Source of the DNA: Paenarthrobacter nicotinovorans | GTDB lineage: Bacteria; Actinomycetota; Actinomycetes; Actinomycetales; Micrococcaceae | Reading direction: 5' to 3' | Length of the DNA stretch: 64,000 nt | Assembly: GCF_007670255.1 (NCBI RefSeq) | Contig: NZ_SZVS01000006.1 | Coordinates: forward strand, 1 to 64,000 | In this document: piece by piece, positions 57,658 to 64,000 of the stretch | Layout: each line of letters starts with the position of its first letter | Position numbering within the stretch: position 1 is the stretch's first letter | Notes under the pieces: model-generated | The model's input: the letters and a program-made list of their open reading frames with translations, nothing else | Database searches by the model: none | Told to the model about the DNA's origin: nothing | Position numbers and translations under genes: made by a program

Positions 57658-58623
57658 ATGGAGTTCATCGAGGCCGAATATCCCAAACCAGGTCATGTGC
57701 TGCTGCACTTGAGCGATCTTCACCTGGTTGGTGGTCCGGGCACGCTCTATGGCTCTGTGGACAGCTCTGCCAGGATGCAGGAGATCTGCGACCAGATTGT
57801 CGCTTCCAGGCTCAAGCCCGAAGCCATCATTTTTACCGGAGACCTCGCGGACCGGGGCGAGCTGGAAGCCTACAAGCGTCTCCGGGACATGATCGAACCG
57901 GTGTGCGATTCGCTGGGAGCCAAGGCCATCTGGGCCATGGGAAACCACGACGACCGCGCGAACTTCCGATCCGCCTTCGCCGATGCCTCAGAGGCCAGCA
58001 AGCCCGAAGACCCGGTAGACCGCAGCTACTTCATCAATGGGCTTCGGATTATCACCCTGGACACCACGGTTCCGGGCTACCACTACGGCCAATTGTCGGA
58101 ATCGCAGCTGGACTGGCTGGCAGCCGAACTGGCCACACCGGCGCCCGACGGAACCATCCTCGCACTGCACCACCCGCCGGTACCCTGCGTGCAGGACCTC
58201 GCGGTCCTGGTGGAGCTGCGCGGCCAAGCCGCACTGGCCGCCGTCGTCCGTAATACGGACGTCCGCACCATCCTGGGTGGGCACCTGCACTATTCGACGA
58301 CGGCGAGCTTCGCCGGCATCCCGGTCTCGGTCGCCTCGGCCACCTGTTACACGCAGGATCTCGGGGTACGCGCCGGAGGCCAACGGGGACGCGACGGAGC
58401 CCAGTCCTACAACATGATCCACGTGTACGAACACACCATCGTGCACTCGGTGGTCCCCTTGTCCGGCGGTGTCACCGTGGGCGAGCCGGTGGACGCGGAG
58501 GAAGTACAGCGTCGACTGGCAGCCGCAGGTATCCGCATCCCACGCGAGTCCCGGGTGGGCACGCACACCTCACCCGGTACCTTGACGTCGTCGCTGCCTC
58601 TTATTTCTCCCAGGGTGCCTTGA
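57658..58623 (+). CDS. Metallophosphodiesterase, CpdA/Rv0805-like
   Basis: A 321-residue calcineurin-fold phosphoesterase. Metal motifs in order are DLHL (D20, H22), TGDLADRGE, MGNHDDR, ALHHPPVP and GGHLHYS. This is the class III cyclic-nucleotide phosphodiesterase pattern (CpdA, Rv0805), enzymes that cleave 2',3'- or 3',5'-cyclic nucleotides. Substrate preference cannot be read from sequence. The ATG at 57658 follows GGCAGCT weakly. The 3' end overlaps the convergent Stealth gene by 23 bases. Confidence 0.88.
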   Translation: MEFIEAEYPKPGHVLLHLSDLHLVGGPGTLYGSVDSSARMQEICDQIVASRLKPEAIIFTGDLADRGELEAYKRLRDMIEPVCDSLGAKAIWAMGNHDDRANFRSAFADASEASKPEDPVDRSYFINGLRIITLDTTVPGYHYGQLSESQLDWLAAELATPAPDGTILALHHPPVPCVQDLAVLVELRGQAALAAVVRNTDVRTILGGHLHYSTTASFAGIPVSVASATCYTQDLGVRAGGQRGRDGAQSYNMIHVYEHTIVHSVVPLSGGVTVGEPVDAEEVQRRLAAAGIRIPRESRVGTHTSPGTLTSSLPLISPRVP

Positions 58624-60016
58624 CGGGGAAGTACTTCTCCAGGAAGTCGGTTACCAGTTCGGCACGTTCATCCGCCTCGACCTCGGGGAAACTGCCGTCG
58701 TTCAGGCAGAAGAAGTCCATGTGGCGCTTGGCCAGCAGCTTGGGCAGGTAGTGCAGTCCGGCCCACATGGTCGAATCCACATAGCGGACCTTGGCAGCCG
58801 TCTGGGTGACTGCGCGGCCCGTGAGCAGGGCGTAGTAGTGGTAGAACGAGTTCGTGACCGAGATGTTGTCCGCGGCGCGGAAGCGGCTGGCTGCGGTCTT
58901 GGCGAACTCGGCCGGGAATTCCTCCTCCATCTGTGCCACTACGCTGCGCCGCAACGGAGCAGCGGTGTGCTCCAGGTGCCGGGTGGTGATACGGCCGAAG
59001 CGTTCCCAGAGGAGCTTCCGGTTGACCCGGGCCGCGTTCTCGAAGCCACTGCGCTCGGCATCGTTCTCGCCCAGGCCGATGCGGGTGTCCGCTTCGATGA
59101 ACTTGGTAATGCCGCCGGGCGTGAAGAACATGTCCGGTCCTACGGGACGGCCGAAGAACATGTCGTCATTGGAGTACAGGAAGTGCTCGGACAGGCCCTC
59201 GATGTGGTGCAGCTGGCATTCCACAGCCTGCGAATTGTGGGTGGGCAGGACGGAGGGATCGGCGAAGAATTCCTCGCTCCGAACGATCGTCACGGACGGG
59301 TGGTCGGCCAGCCATTCCGGAGCGGGAGAGTCTGTGGCGATAAAGATCCGTCGGATCCATGGCGCGAACATGTGCACCGAACGCAGGGCATATTTCAGCT
59401 CGTTGATTTGCCGGAAGCGTGCCTCGTGGTCGTCGCCTTCGCCAAGGACGGCGCCGGCCTGCTGGGCGCGGCGGCGTGCAATGTACTCCGGGTCGCTGCC
59501 ATCAACCCACGAAAAGACGATGTCGATGTCGAAGGCAATGTCGCTGGCGTGGTCGGCGAACATGTTCTCGATGGTGGGCCAGGTGAGGCCATGCCGCTGC
59601 ACGGTTCCACGGACGGCGTCCTGCCGCAGGAGTGTCCGGCGCGTCAACGAGTTCTCCACCGGGAGTTCCAGGTGGTCGCCCTCGAACCTCCACAGCTCGA
59701 GCTGGACACCCAGCGCCGGGCCGTACCAGAGGCCGCCGCCGACTTCGACCCGGGGCCGGTAGAGGCGGAAGATCCGGGCCTTCCGGTTGGCCGAGAGCTC
59801 GCCGTCGGCTACTAGCACGGACGTCTTCTTCCTGGCATCCACTGTCATGGCGTAGAAGGGTTCATTCCGGAACGCGTCAACCAGGGCGTCCCTGACGTCC
59901 TTGCGGGCCTCCCAATCGACGGCGATCACGGGCCGCTCATCATTGCCGCGCACCAGGATGAAATCGATGCCTGCGGCATCCAGGGCTGCCCGAACCGCCA
60001 GGAGATCGGAAACCAT
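58601..60016 (-). CDS. Stealth-family sugar-phosphate transferase
   Basis: At least 471 residues. Stealth motifs: CR1 IDIVFSWVDGSDPEY, CR2 FRQINELKYALRSVHMFAPWIRRIFIATDS, CR3 SEHFLYSNDDMFFGRP and a C-terminal CR4 region (LNDGSFPE). The family transfers sugar-1-phosphate to build phosphodiester-linked capsule or wall polymers. ATG 60016 is the first standard start codon, but the frame is open another 225 bases up to the stop of the HAD gene and looks coding there (HRGRYALVNADLTPQQAM). GGAGAA stands 8 bases before an ATC at 60190, so a non-standard start would give about 529 residues. It probably forms an operon with the HAD gene. Confidence 0.88.
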   Translation of the reverse strand: MVSDLLAVRAALDAAGIDFILVRGNDERPVIAVDWEARKDVRDALVDAFRNEPFYAMTVDARKKTSVLVADGELSANRKARIFRLYRPRVEVGGGLWYGPALGVQLELWRFEGDHLELPVENSLTRRTLLRQDAVRGTVQRHGLTWPTIENMFADHASDIAFDIDIVFSWVDGSDPEYIARRRAQQAGAVLGEGDDHEARFRQINELKYALRSVHMFAPWIRRIFIATDSPAPEWLADHPSVTIVRSEEFFADPSVLPTHNSQAVECQLHHIEGLSEHFLYSNDDMFFGRPVGPDMFFTPGGITKFIEADTRIGLGENDAERSGFENAARVNRKLLWERFGRITTRHLEHTAAPLRRSVVAQMEEEFPAEFAKTAASRFRAADNISVTNSFYHYYALLTGRAVTQTAAKVRYVDSTMWAGLHYLPKLLAKRHMDFFCLNDGSFPEVEADERAELVTDFLEKYFPVKAPWEK

Positions 60017-60241
60017 GGCCTGTTGCGGTGTGAGGTCGGCGTTGACCAGGGCGTACCGCCCGCGGTGACGGACGACGTCGGACCTGTGCCTGAGATGCGC
60101 AACGACGGCAGGCGAGACCGCCTCCGCAATCGTGTCCTCTTCGACAGATGGGCTGCCGTGGTAAATCGGATCGACCTGTGCTTGTGTGATGGCTGTTTCT
60201 CCGGGATCGTCGGTGGTGCGTGTGTCAGTGGTGGTGAAGCT

Positions 60242-61162
60242 CTAGATGGCCAGGGCCCCGCGCCAGCTGCGCAGGAAGGCTCCGCCGGCGTCGTCGTGGA
60301 TCACGTCGTCGGCAAGGTCCAGGTCCGCGGCGGTCAGGATGGCGTACGGCTTCACCGGCACGCCGTCCGCAGGCCGGACATCCACGTGCTTCACGTCGTG
60401 GTCGTTGTGGTGCAGCCAGTCTGCCATGGCGTAGTCCGTGCGGGAATCTCCGACGGTGCGCCAGGAGCGCGGCGTAATGCCCTGGGCGGCCAGGAGCTCC
60501 ACTGCGCGGCTTGCTCCGAGGTCCTTGCCGAGCCGGACGGACTCGATGTCCGTGGAGATGATGGTGGGGTCCAGGCGGTAGTCGGCGGTGTCGTCGGAGC
60601 CGGGAGCGTGGTGGTCCAGGATGGCGGCGTTGAGGCCGTGCTGTTCCATGATGCCCAGCGCGTCGGCGTCGAACAGCTTCTGCTCAGCCAGGTAATCTGC
60701 GCTGGCCACATCCAGGTGTTGCTCCACGGAGACCATGGCGCGCTTTGTCTCGTCGAAGAACATGTGCGCCGAGTAATCCTCCGCCACGAGCCTGCGGATG
60801 TCGTCACCGTAGGCCTTGGGGACGGCGAGTTCGTGGTCCACGTGGATGGGGCCGGGCCCTTCGGCGGTGTAGCTGAACCAGACGGCGCCCTTCTCGCAAA
60901 TCGCGTGGATCACTGTATTGGCGGGCATACCCGCGGCAATCATGGGTTCCATGACCTGCTGGGCTATGAAGGCGTCGGAACGGCCGGTGTTGAAGATGAC
61001 CGGAATGCCGGCCGAGGCGAGGGCCACCAGATCAGCGATGATGTCCGGCTTGACATCGCGCGTCACGGGGCTGGCGATGGGGCCATCGACATCCAGCAGC
61101 AAAGCCAGTTCGGGCTCAGTGCGGGCAGCGGTCCGGTCGGTACCTTGGAGCGGTTGGGTCAT
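60242..61162 (-). CDS. HAD superfamily hydrolase
   Basis: A 306-residue hydrolase. Motif 1 is LLLDVDGPIA (D24 and D26), motif 2 VIFNTGRSD, and motif 4 TVGDSRTDYAMADWL, as in Cof-type sugar phosphatases with a cap between (about 90-220). It probably dephosphorylates a sugar phosphate, perhaps for the polymer made by the adjacent Stealth enzyme, whose frame starts right after this stop. ATG 61162 with TAGGGG upstream. Confidence 0.83.
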   Translation of the reverse strand: MTQPLQGTDRTAARTEPELALLLDVDGPIASPVTRDVKPDIIADLVALASAGIPVIFNTGRSDAFIAQQVMEPMIAAGMPANTVIHAICEKGAVWFSYTAEGPGPIHVDHELAVPKAYGDDIRRLVAEDYSAHMFFDETKRAMVSVEQHLDVASADYLAEQKLFDADALGIMEQHGLNAAILDHHAPGSDDTADYRLDPTIISTDIESVRLGKDLGASRAVELLAAQGITPRSWRTVGDSRTDYAMADWLHHNDHDVKHVDVRPADGVPVKPYAILTAADLDLADDVIHDDAGGAFLRSWRGALAI

Positions 61163-61298
61163 GCCCCTATTCTGTCAGTCCCGCAGAGTCCCCACACAGC
61201 TGTGACGTTCGACGACGATTAGTCACCTTTTGGCTACAACCTGCCTGTGCCGCGGGTCACAAGTTCCGTTAGGGCGGCATCTTCCATAGGCTTGCAGG

Positions 61299-61598
61299 GT
61301 GATCTTCAAAGCTGTGGGCGAGGGACGCCCGTACCCCGACCATGGATACACCGCGCCCAGGGACTGGGCGGCACTGCCACCGCGCCCTGTGCGGTTGGAT
61401 GACCTGGTCACCACCAAACGGACCTTGGACCTGGAAGCGTTGCTGGCTGAAGACTCCACCTTCTTTGGAGATTTGTTCCCGCACGTGGTCCAGTACCAGG
61501 GCGTGATGTACCTCGAGGATGGCCTCCACCGCGCGGTCCGCACGGCGCTGCACCAGAGGACCGCAATCCACGCACGTGTATTGGTGATCGATGGCTAG
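61299..61598 (+). CDS. Conserved actinobacterial protein upstream of the LytR_C gene
   Basis: A 99-residue soluble protein. The central LVTTKRTLDLEALLAEDSTFFGDLFPHVVQYQGVMYLEDGLHRAVRTAL is highly regular and recalls small proteins sometimes annotated as VapB-like antitoxins, but no toxin is nearby and I would not adopt that name. It overlaps the LytR_C gene by 8 bases, so the two are co-translated and may act together at the cell envelope. GTG 61299 with a weak site. Confidence 0.75.
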   Translation: MIFKAVGEGRPYPDHGYTAPRDWAALPPRPVRLDDLVTTKRTLDLEALLAEDSTFFGDLFPHVVQYQGVMYLEDGLHRAVRTALHQRTAIHARVLVIDG

Positions 61599-62301
61599 GG
61601 TGTCCGGGCCGGACCAGATCGAGTCCCGGGCAAAAAAACGTAAGCGTCCCAAGGATGTGACGCAGTTGCACGGCCATCACGTGGTGACAGGGCCGGAGCT
61701 CAGGGCGACGTTTGCCGATGACGAACCGGTCCGGCGCGGCAGCTTCGGGCGCCGCTTGTTCCACGGAATTGTCCTGGTCTTGCTACTGGGCGTGATAGCG
61801 GCCGGTGCCGTGGGTGCCTGGGCCATCATGAACGGCGTCATCAAGGTGCCGACAGCGATTGCCAGCAAAGCGCCCTCAAGCCTGTGCCCTTCCGCGACGT
61901 TCGACTACGTGCCCAACGAGACCGTCCAGCTCAACGTCCTCAATGCCACCTCGCGCAGCGGGCTGGCGGCGACGGTGGCTGACCAGTTCACCGCACGTGG
62001 CTACAAAGTAGCTTCCGTCGGGAACAGTGACACCGCCTATTCCGGTATTGGCGTGGTGGTCTCCGGCGTCAAGGGCCAAGCGGCTGCCTTCAACATCCAG
62101 CGCAACCTTGCCGGCACTGACTACTTCCAGGACAACAGGGAAGACGAGTCGGTGGATGTGATCATTACACCGGGCTATGAGGGTCTGGTGGAGCCCCAGT
62201 TGGTGGACCAGACTCCCGGCAAGCTCATGTGCCCGCGCGAGGAACTGCGGATCGCCGACAACTCCAAGTGGCCCATCATTCCCACGAGGCCCGCCGGCTG
62301 A
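61591..62301 (+). CDS. LytR_C-domain membrane protein
   Basis: A 236-residue protein. It has a basic cytoplasmic part (1-50), one membrane segment at about 52-75, then an extracellular LytR_C domain (about 105-200) with VQLNVLNATSRSGLAATVADQFTARGYKVASVGN, followed by VDVIITPGYEGL. LytR_C domains accompany LytR-CpsA-Psr wall-polymer ligases, but the catalytic LCP domain is absent here, so it is probably an accessory factor. It overlaps the upstream small gene. Confidence 0.87.
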   Translation: MARVSGPDQIESRAKKRKRPKDVTQLHGHHVVTGPELRATFADDEPVRRGSFGRRLFHGIVLVLLLGVIAAGAVGAWAIMNGVIKVPTAIASKAPSSLCPSATFDYVPNETVQLNVLNATSRSGLAATVADQFTARGYKVASVGNSDTAYSGIGVVVSGVKGQAAAFNIQRNLAGTDYFQDNREDESVDVIITPGYEGLVEPQLVDQTPGKLMCPREELRIADNSKWPIIPTRPAG

Positions 62302-62347
62302 CACACCAGGCGCTTATCGCCACTCAAAGCGGCGGGCGATGGTGGTT

Positions 62348-63043
62348 TCAGGCCGTTGCCGTGGCCGTGGCCAGCAGGATCGGCCTGCCCGCTTCATCGA
62401 AGCGTGCACCGGCTCCGAGCTGGATAAAGCGCACGGTTTGGGCGGTTTGCGCCTCTTGCGCGGCAAGAAGCCCGACGTCGGAGGTTGCGGACGGCGCGGA
62501 AGTGTCGCCGTCGGGCGTCCGGTTGCGTCGTGCGGCGCTGGCCGACAGCGTTCCGTGGATGAGGCGCGCGAGCTGGGCGACATCGGTGTCCGGAAGGTAA
62601 CCCTGCTGCACCCCATCCTGGAGGATGTCCTGGAGCAGGGCATTGAGCTCACCCACGTGGTCTGCGAGCTTGGCGAAGGAACCGGGGGAGAGGACGGCGG
62701 CCATTGCCGGCCCTGGAGGCAGGTGGCGGCGGCTGAGGTCCTCCACCTGCGCCCGGACGTAGAGTGCCAGGCGATCCACCGGGTTGTGGAGCGCGGCCAG
62801 TGAGTCGCGGAGGTCCACGAGGAATCTCTCGGTCTCATCCAGGGCATAGGCGATGAGGAGCTGCTCCATGTCCGCGTAGTAGTTGTAGACCGCGGTCCGG
62901 CCCACACCGGCGTGGCGGGCAACATCGGTCATGGTCAGTCCGGGCAGGCCATGGGTGAAGAGGAGCTCGCCAAAGGCAGTGAGAATCCGACGTTGGGTCT
63001 CGGCGCGTTGGGCAGCGTTCGTGGCGGCCGTGATCCTGGGCAT
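62348..63043 (-). CDS. TetR family regulator
   Basis: A 231-residue regulator. The N-terminal TetR HTH is RRILTAFGELLFTHGLPGLTMTDVARHAGVGRTAVYNYYADMEQLL (about 17-65). The ligand domain is unlike ones I know. It ends with a short Ala/Thr-rich tail. ATG 63043. A near-palindrome lies 10 bases upstream, so autoregulation is likely. Targets could include the divergent LacI gene. The effector is unknown. Confidence 0.9.
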   Translation of the reverse strand: MPRITAATNAAQRAETQRRILTAFGELLFTHGLPGLTMTDVARHAGVGRTAVYNYYADMEQLLIAYALDETERFLVDLRDSLAALHNPVDRLALYVRAQVEDLSRRHLPPGPAMAAVLSPGSFAKLADHVGELNALLQDILQDGVQQGYLPDTDVAQLARLIHGTLSASAARRNRTPDGDTSAPSATSDVGLLAAQEAQTAQTVRFIQLGAGARFDEAGRPILLATATATA

Positions 63044-63052
63044 ATAGACACT

Positions 63053-63068
63053 TTACAGCGATCTGTCA
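63053..63068. promoter_or_regulatory. TetR operator candidate
   Basis: TTACAG-CGAT-CTGTCA is a dyad with one mismatch, 10 bases before the TetR start codon and within the divergent region toward the LacI gene. Confidence 0.45.
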
Positions 63069-63166
63069 GCAAACCGGGTCTCGGCGCGTAAGCTGCCCAA
63101 CCGGGCGGTAACATCGTGGAAAACCGGGAAACCGGAGAACCGGAAAACTTGCAGCAAGGGGGCGTC

Positions 63167-64000
63167 TTGCGCGCAACGGTCAAGGACGTGGCGCGCCGCG
63201 CGGGGGTCTCACCCAAAACGGTCTCGAATGTCATGAATGGAATCGTCCCGGTGAGCGGACCTACGCGGCTCAGGGTTGAACGGGCCATGCAGGAGCTGGA
63301 CTACGTCCCGAATCTTTCGGCGCGGGGACTCCGAAACGGCCGCTCAGGCGTCATCGGCTTGGCCCTGCCGAACCTGGGCACACCGTTCTCCGCGGAGCTC
63401 GCCCAAAGTGTCGTCGAGCTGGCCCACGCGCAAGGTTGGAGCGTGCAGATCGAGGAGACGGGTTCCGATCCGCATCGTGAGCACGAGCTGATGACCCGCG
63501 CTCGCGCCAATTTGATCGACGGCCTGATTCTCAACCCGGTGGTGCTTGATGAGAGTGCCGTGCGGGTGGGGGTGGCACTGCCTCCGGTGGTCTTGCTGGG
63601 TGAAGTCTCCCAGGAGCTGGCCGACCGCGTTTTCGTGGACAGCTTTGCCGCGGCCCGTGACATGACCCTGGCGCTCGCCCGGCCCGGCCGCCGCCGCATC
63701 GCGGTCCTGGGCATTAACCGGGGAAGGAAATCCGCCACTGCCATTCAGCGCACGCAAGGATATGAGGCAGCCCTGCAGTCCCTGGGCATCCCGCGGGATG
63801 AGTCGCTGATGATCGCCTGTGAAGAATGGACCCCGGCCTCAGCAGCGGAGTCACTGATGCGGTACCTCGACAGCAACCCGCTGCCGGAGGCGATCTTCTG
63901 CTTCACCGACTCGATGGCCCTGGGCGCCCTGAATGCCCTGTGGAAGCGGGGAGTCCGCGTTCCGGAGGACATTGCCGTGGCGGGTTTTGACGACATCGCT
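63167..64000 (+). CDS. LacI family regulator (cut by the window end)
   Basis: At least 278 residues; the 3' end lies beyond the window. The N-terminal LacI HTH is TVKDVARRAGVSPKTVSNVMNG (4-25), followed by the hinge DYVPNLSARGLRNGRSG and a periplasmic-binding-like sensor core (IGLALPNLGTPFSAELAQS, then FCFTDSMALGALNALWKRG and VPEDIAVAGFDDIA). I use TTG 63167, 4 bases after AAGGGGG; GTG 63116 is an alternative. It likely controls a sugar-utilisation operon lying beyond the window, repressing it until the sugar binds. Confidence 0.9.
   Translation, partial: MRATVKDVARRAGVSPKTVSNVMNGIVPVSGPTRLRVERAMQELDYVPNLSARGLRNGRSGVIGLALPNLGTPFSAELAQSVVELAHAQGWSVQIEETGSDPHREHELMTRARANLIDGLILNPVVLDESAVRVGVALPPVVLLGEVSQELADRVFVDSFAAARDMTLALARPGRRRIAVLGINRGRKSATAIQRTQGYEAALQSLGIPRDESLMIACEEWTPASAAESLMRYLDSNPLPEAIFCFTDSMALGALNALWKRGVRVPEDIAVAGFDDIA

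Noticed and set aside
61299..61598. VapB antitoxin label for the 99-residue protein
   Set aside because: No VapC-type PIN-domain gene nearby, and the partner is an envelope LytR_C protein.
63100..63166. Repeated AACCGG strings before the LacI gene as a CRISPR-like or iteron array
   Set aside because: Only three or four 6-base repeats within about 40 bases, with irregular spacing and no spacer structure.
1..64000. CRISPR array, insertion sequence or prophage
   Set aside because: No regularly spaced repeats, transposase, integrase or phage structural genes were found. Repeats present are the short palindromes and the marR duplication.

Overview
This window looks like chromosome from a high-GC actinobacterium of the Arthrobacter/Paenarthrobacter type (Micrococcaceae). 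The inference rests on dense GC-rich coding with frequent GTG/TTG starts, ATGA/GTGA start-stop overlaps, an actinobacterial core (purS-purQ-purL, dnaX-recR with an SRP RNA gene beside it, a DUF4193 gene, aspartate kinase, a monofunctional-style putA with both enzyme domains) and typical soil functions (sugar ABC import, Mn-catalase, proline catabolism, secreted protease and sialidase). No database search was possible. Family names come from motifs read in the translations.

Layout. 1-1.4 kb: a zeta-kinase toxin-like gene behind a helix-turn-helix gene, with a perfect palindrome upstream. 1.5-5.7 kb: small housekeeping or unknown genes, an ECF sigma factor with a coupled membrane partner, and a lipoprotein polysaccharide deacetylase. 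6.3-9.6 kb: an NgcEFG-like sugar importer without its own ATPase. 9.7-11.1 kb: an acetyltransferase, an ABM monooxygenase and DUF503. 11.3-20.1 kb: the most interesting block. A BcsB-like membrane-anchored protein, a multi-spanning GT39-like mannosyltransferase-type protein and a processive GT2 synthase with an N-terminal GspE/MshEN domain form one overlapping operon. It is followed by a second overlapping operon of a membrane diguanylate cyclase, an unknown protein and a GGDEF-EAL protein. MshEN domains are known c-di-GMP receptors, so this reads as an exopolysaccharide machine with its own c-di-GMP circuit.

20.2-23.5 kb: purL, purQ and purS on the minus strand. 23.8-26.6 kb: small proteins, a DUF1540 cysteine-rich protein, Mn-catalase and a D-2-hydroxyacid dehydrogenase. 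26.7-35.1 kb: a secreted sialidase, a secreted subtilase and, just after it on the other strand, two proteins resembling Streptomyces subtilisin inhibitor (one a lipoprotein, one apparently cytoplasmic). 35.1-37.2 kb: an OhrR regulator and stress-like small proteins. 37.5-45 kb: aspartate kinase, DUF427, a membrane protein, recR, dnaX and SRP RNA. 44.7-45.5 kb: a possible HicA-like/HTH pair. 46.2 kb: tRNA-Ser(GGA). 46.3-50.8 kb: a divergent LysR regulator and putA. 50.9-54.4 kb: an MpaB-type protein, an MFS exporter with divergent MarR, and a GNAT gene apparently inserted at the 3' end of marR, leaving a 44-bp duplication. 54.5-64 kb: DUF3800, an M23 peptidase, glutathione peroxidase, a cyclic-nucleotide-type phosphodiesterase, a Stealth sugar-phosphotransferase with a HAD hydrolase, a LytR_C protein, TetR, and a LacI gene cut by the window end.

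Repeats and signals. Three 63-bp hyphenated palindromes with nearly identical arms lie in intergenic regions at 11.1, 20.1 and 33.1 kb. A TCTTGAG-centred motif recurs upstream of both exopolysaccharide/c-di-GMP operons and the M23 peptidase gene. An AGCATGCTTA element precedes Mn-catalase and a LapA-like gene.
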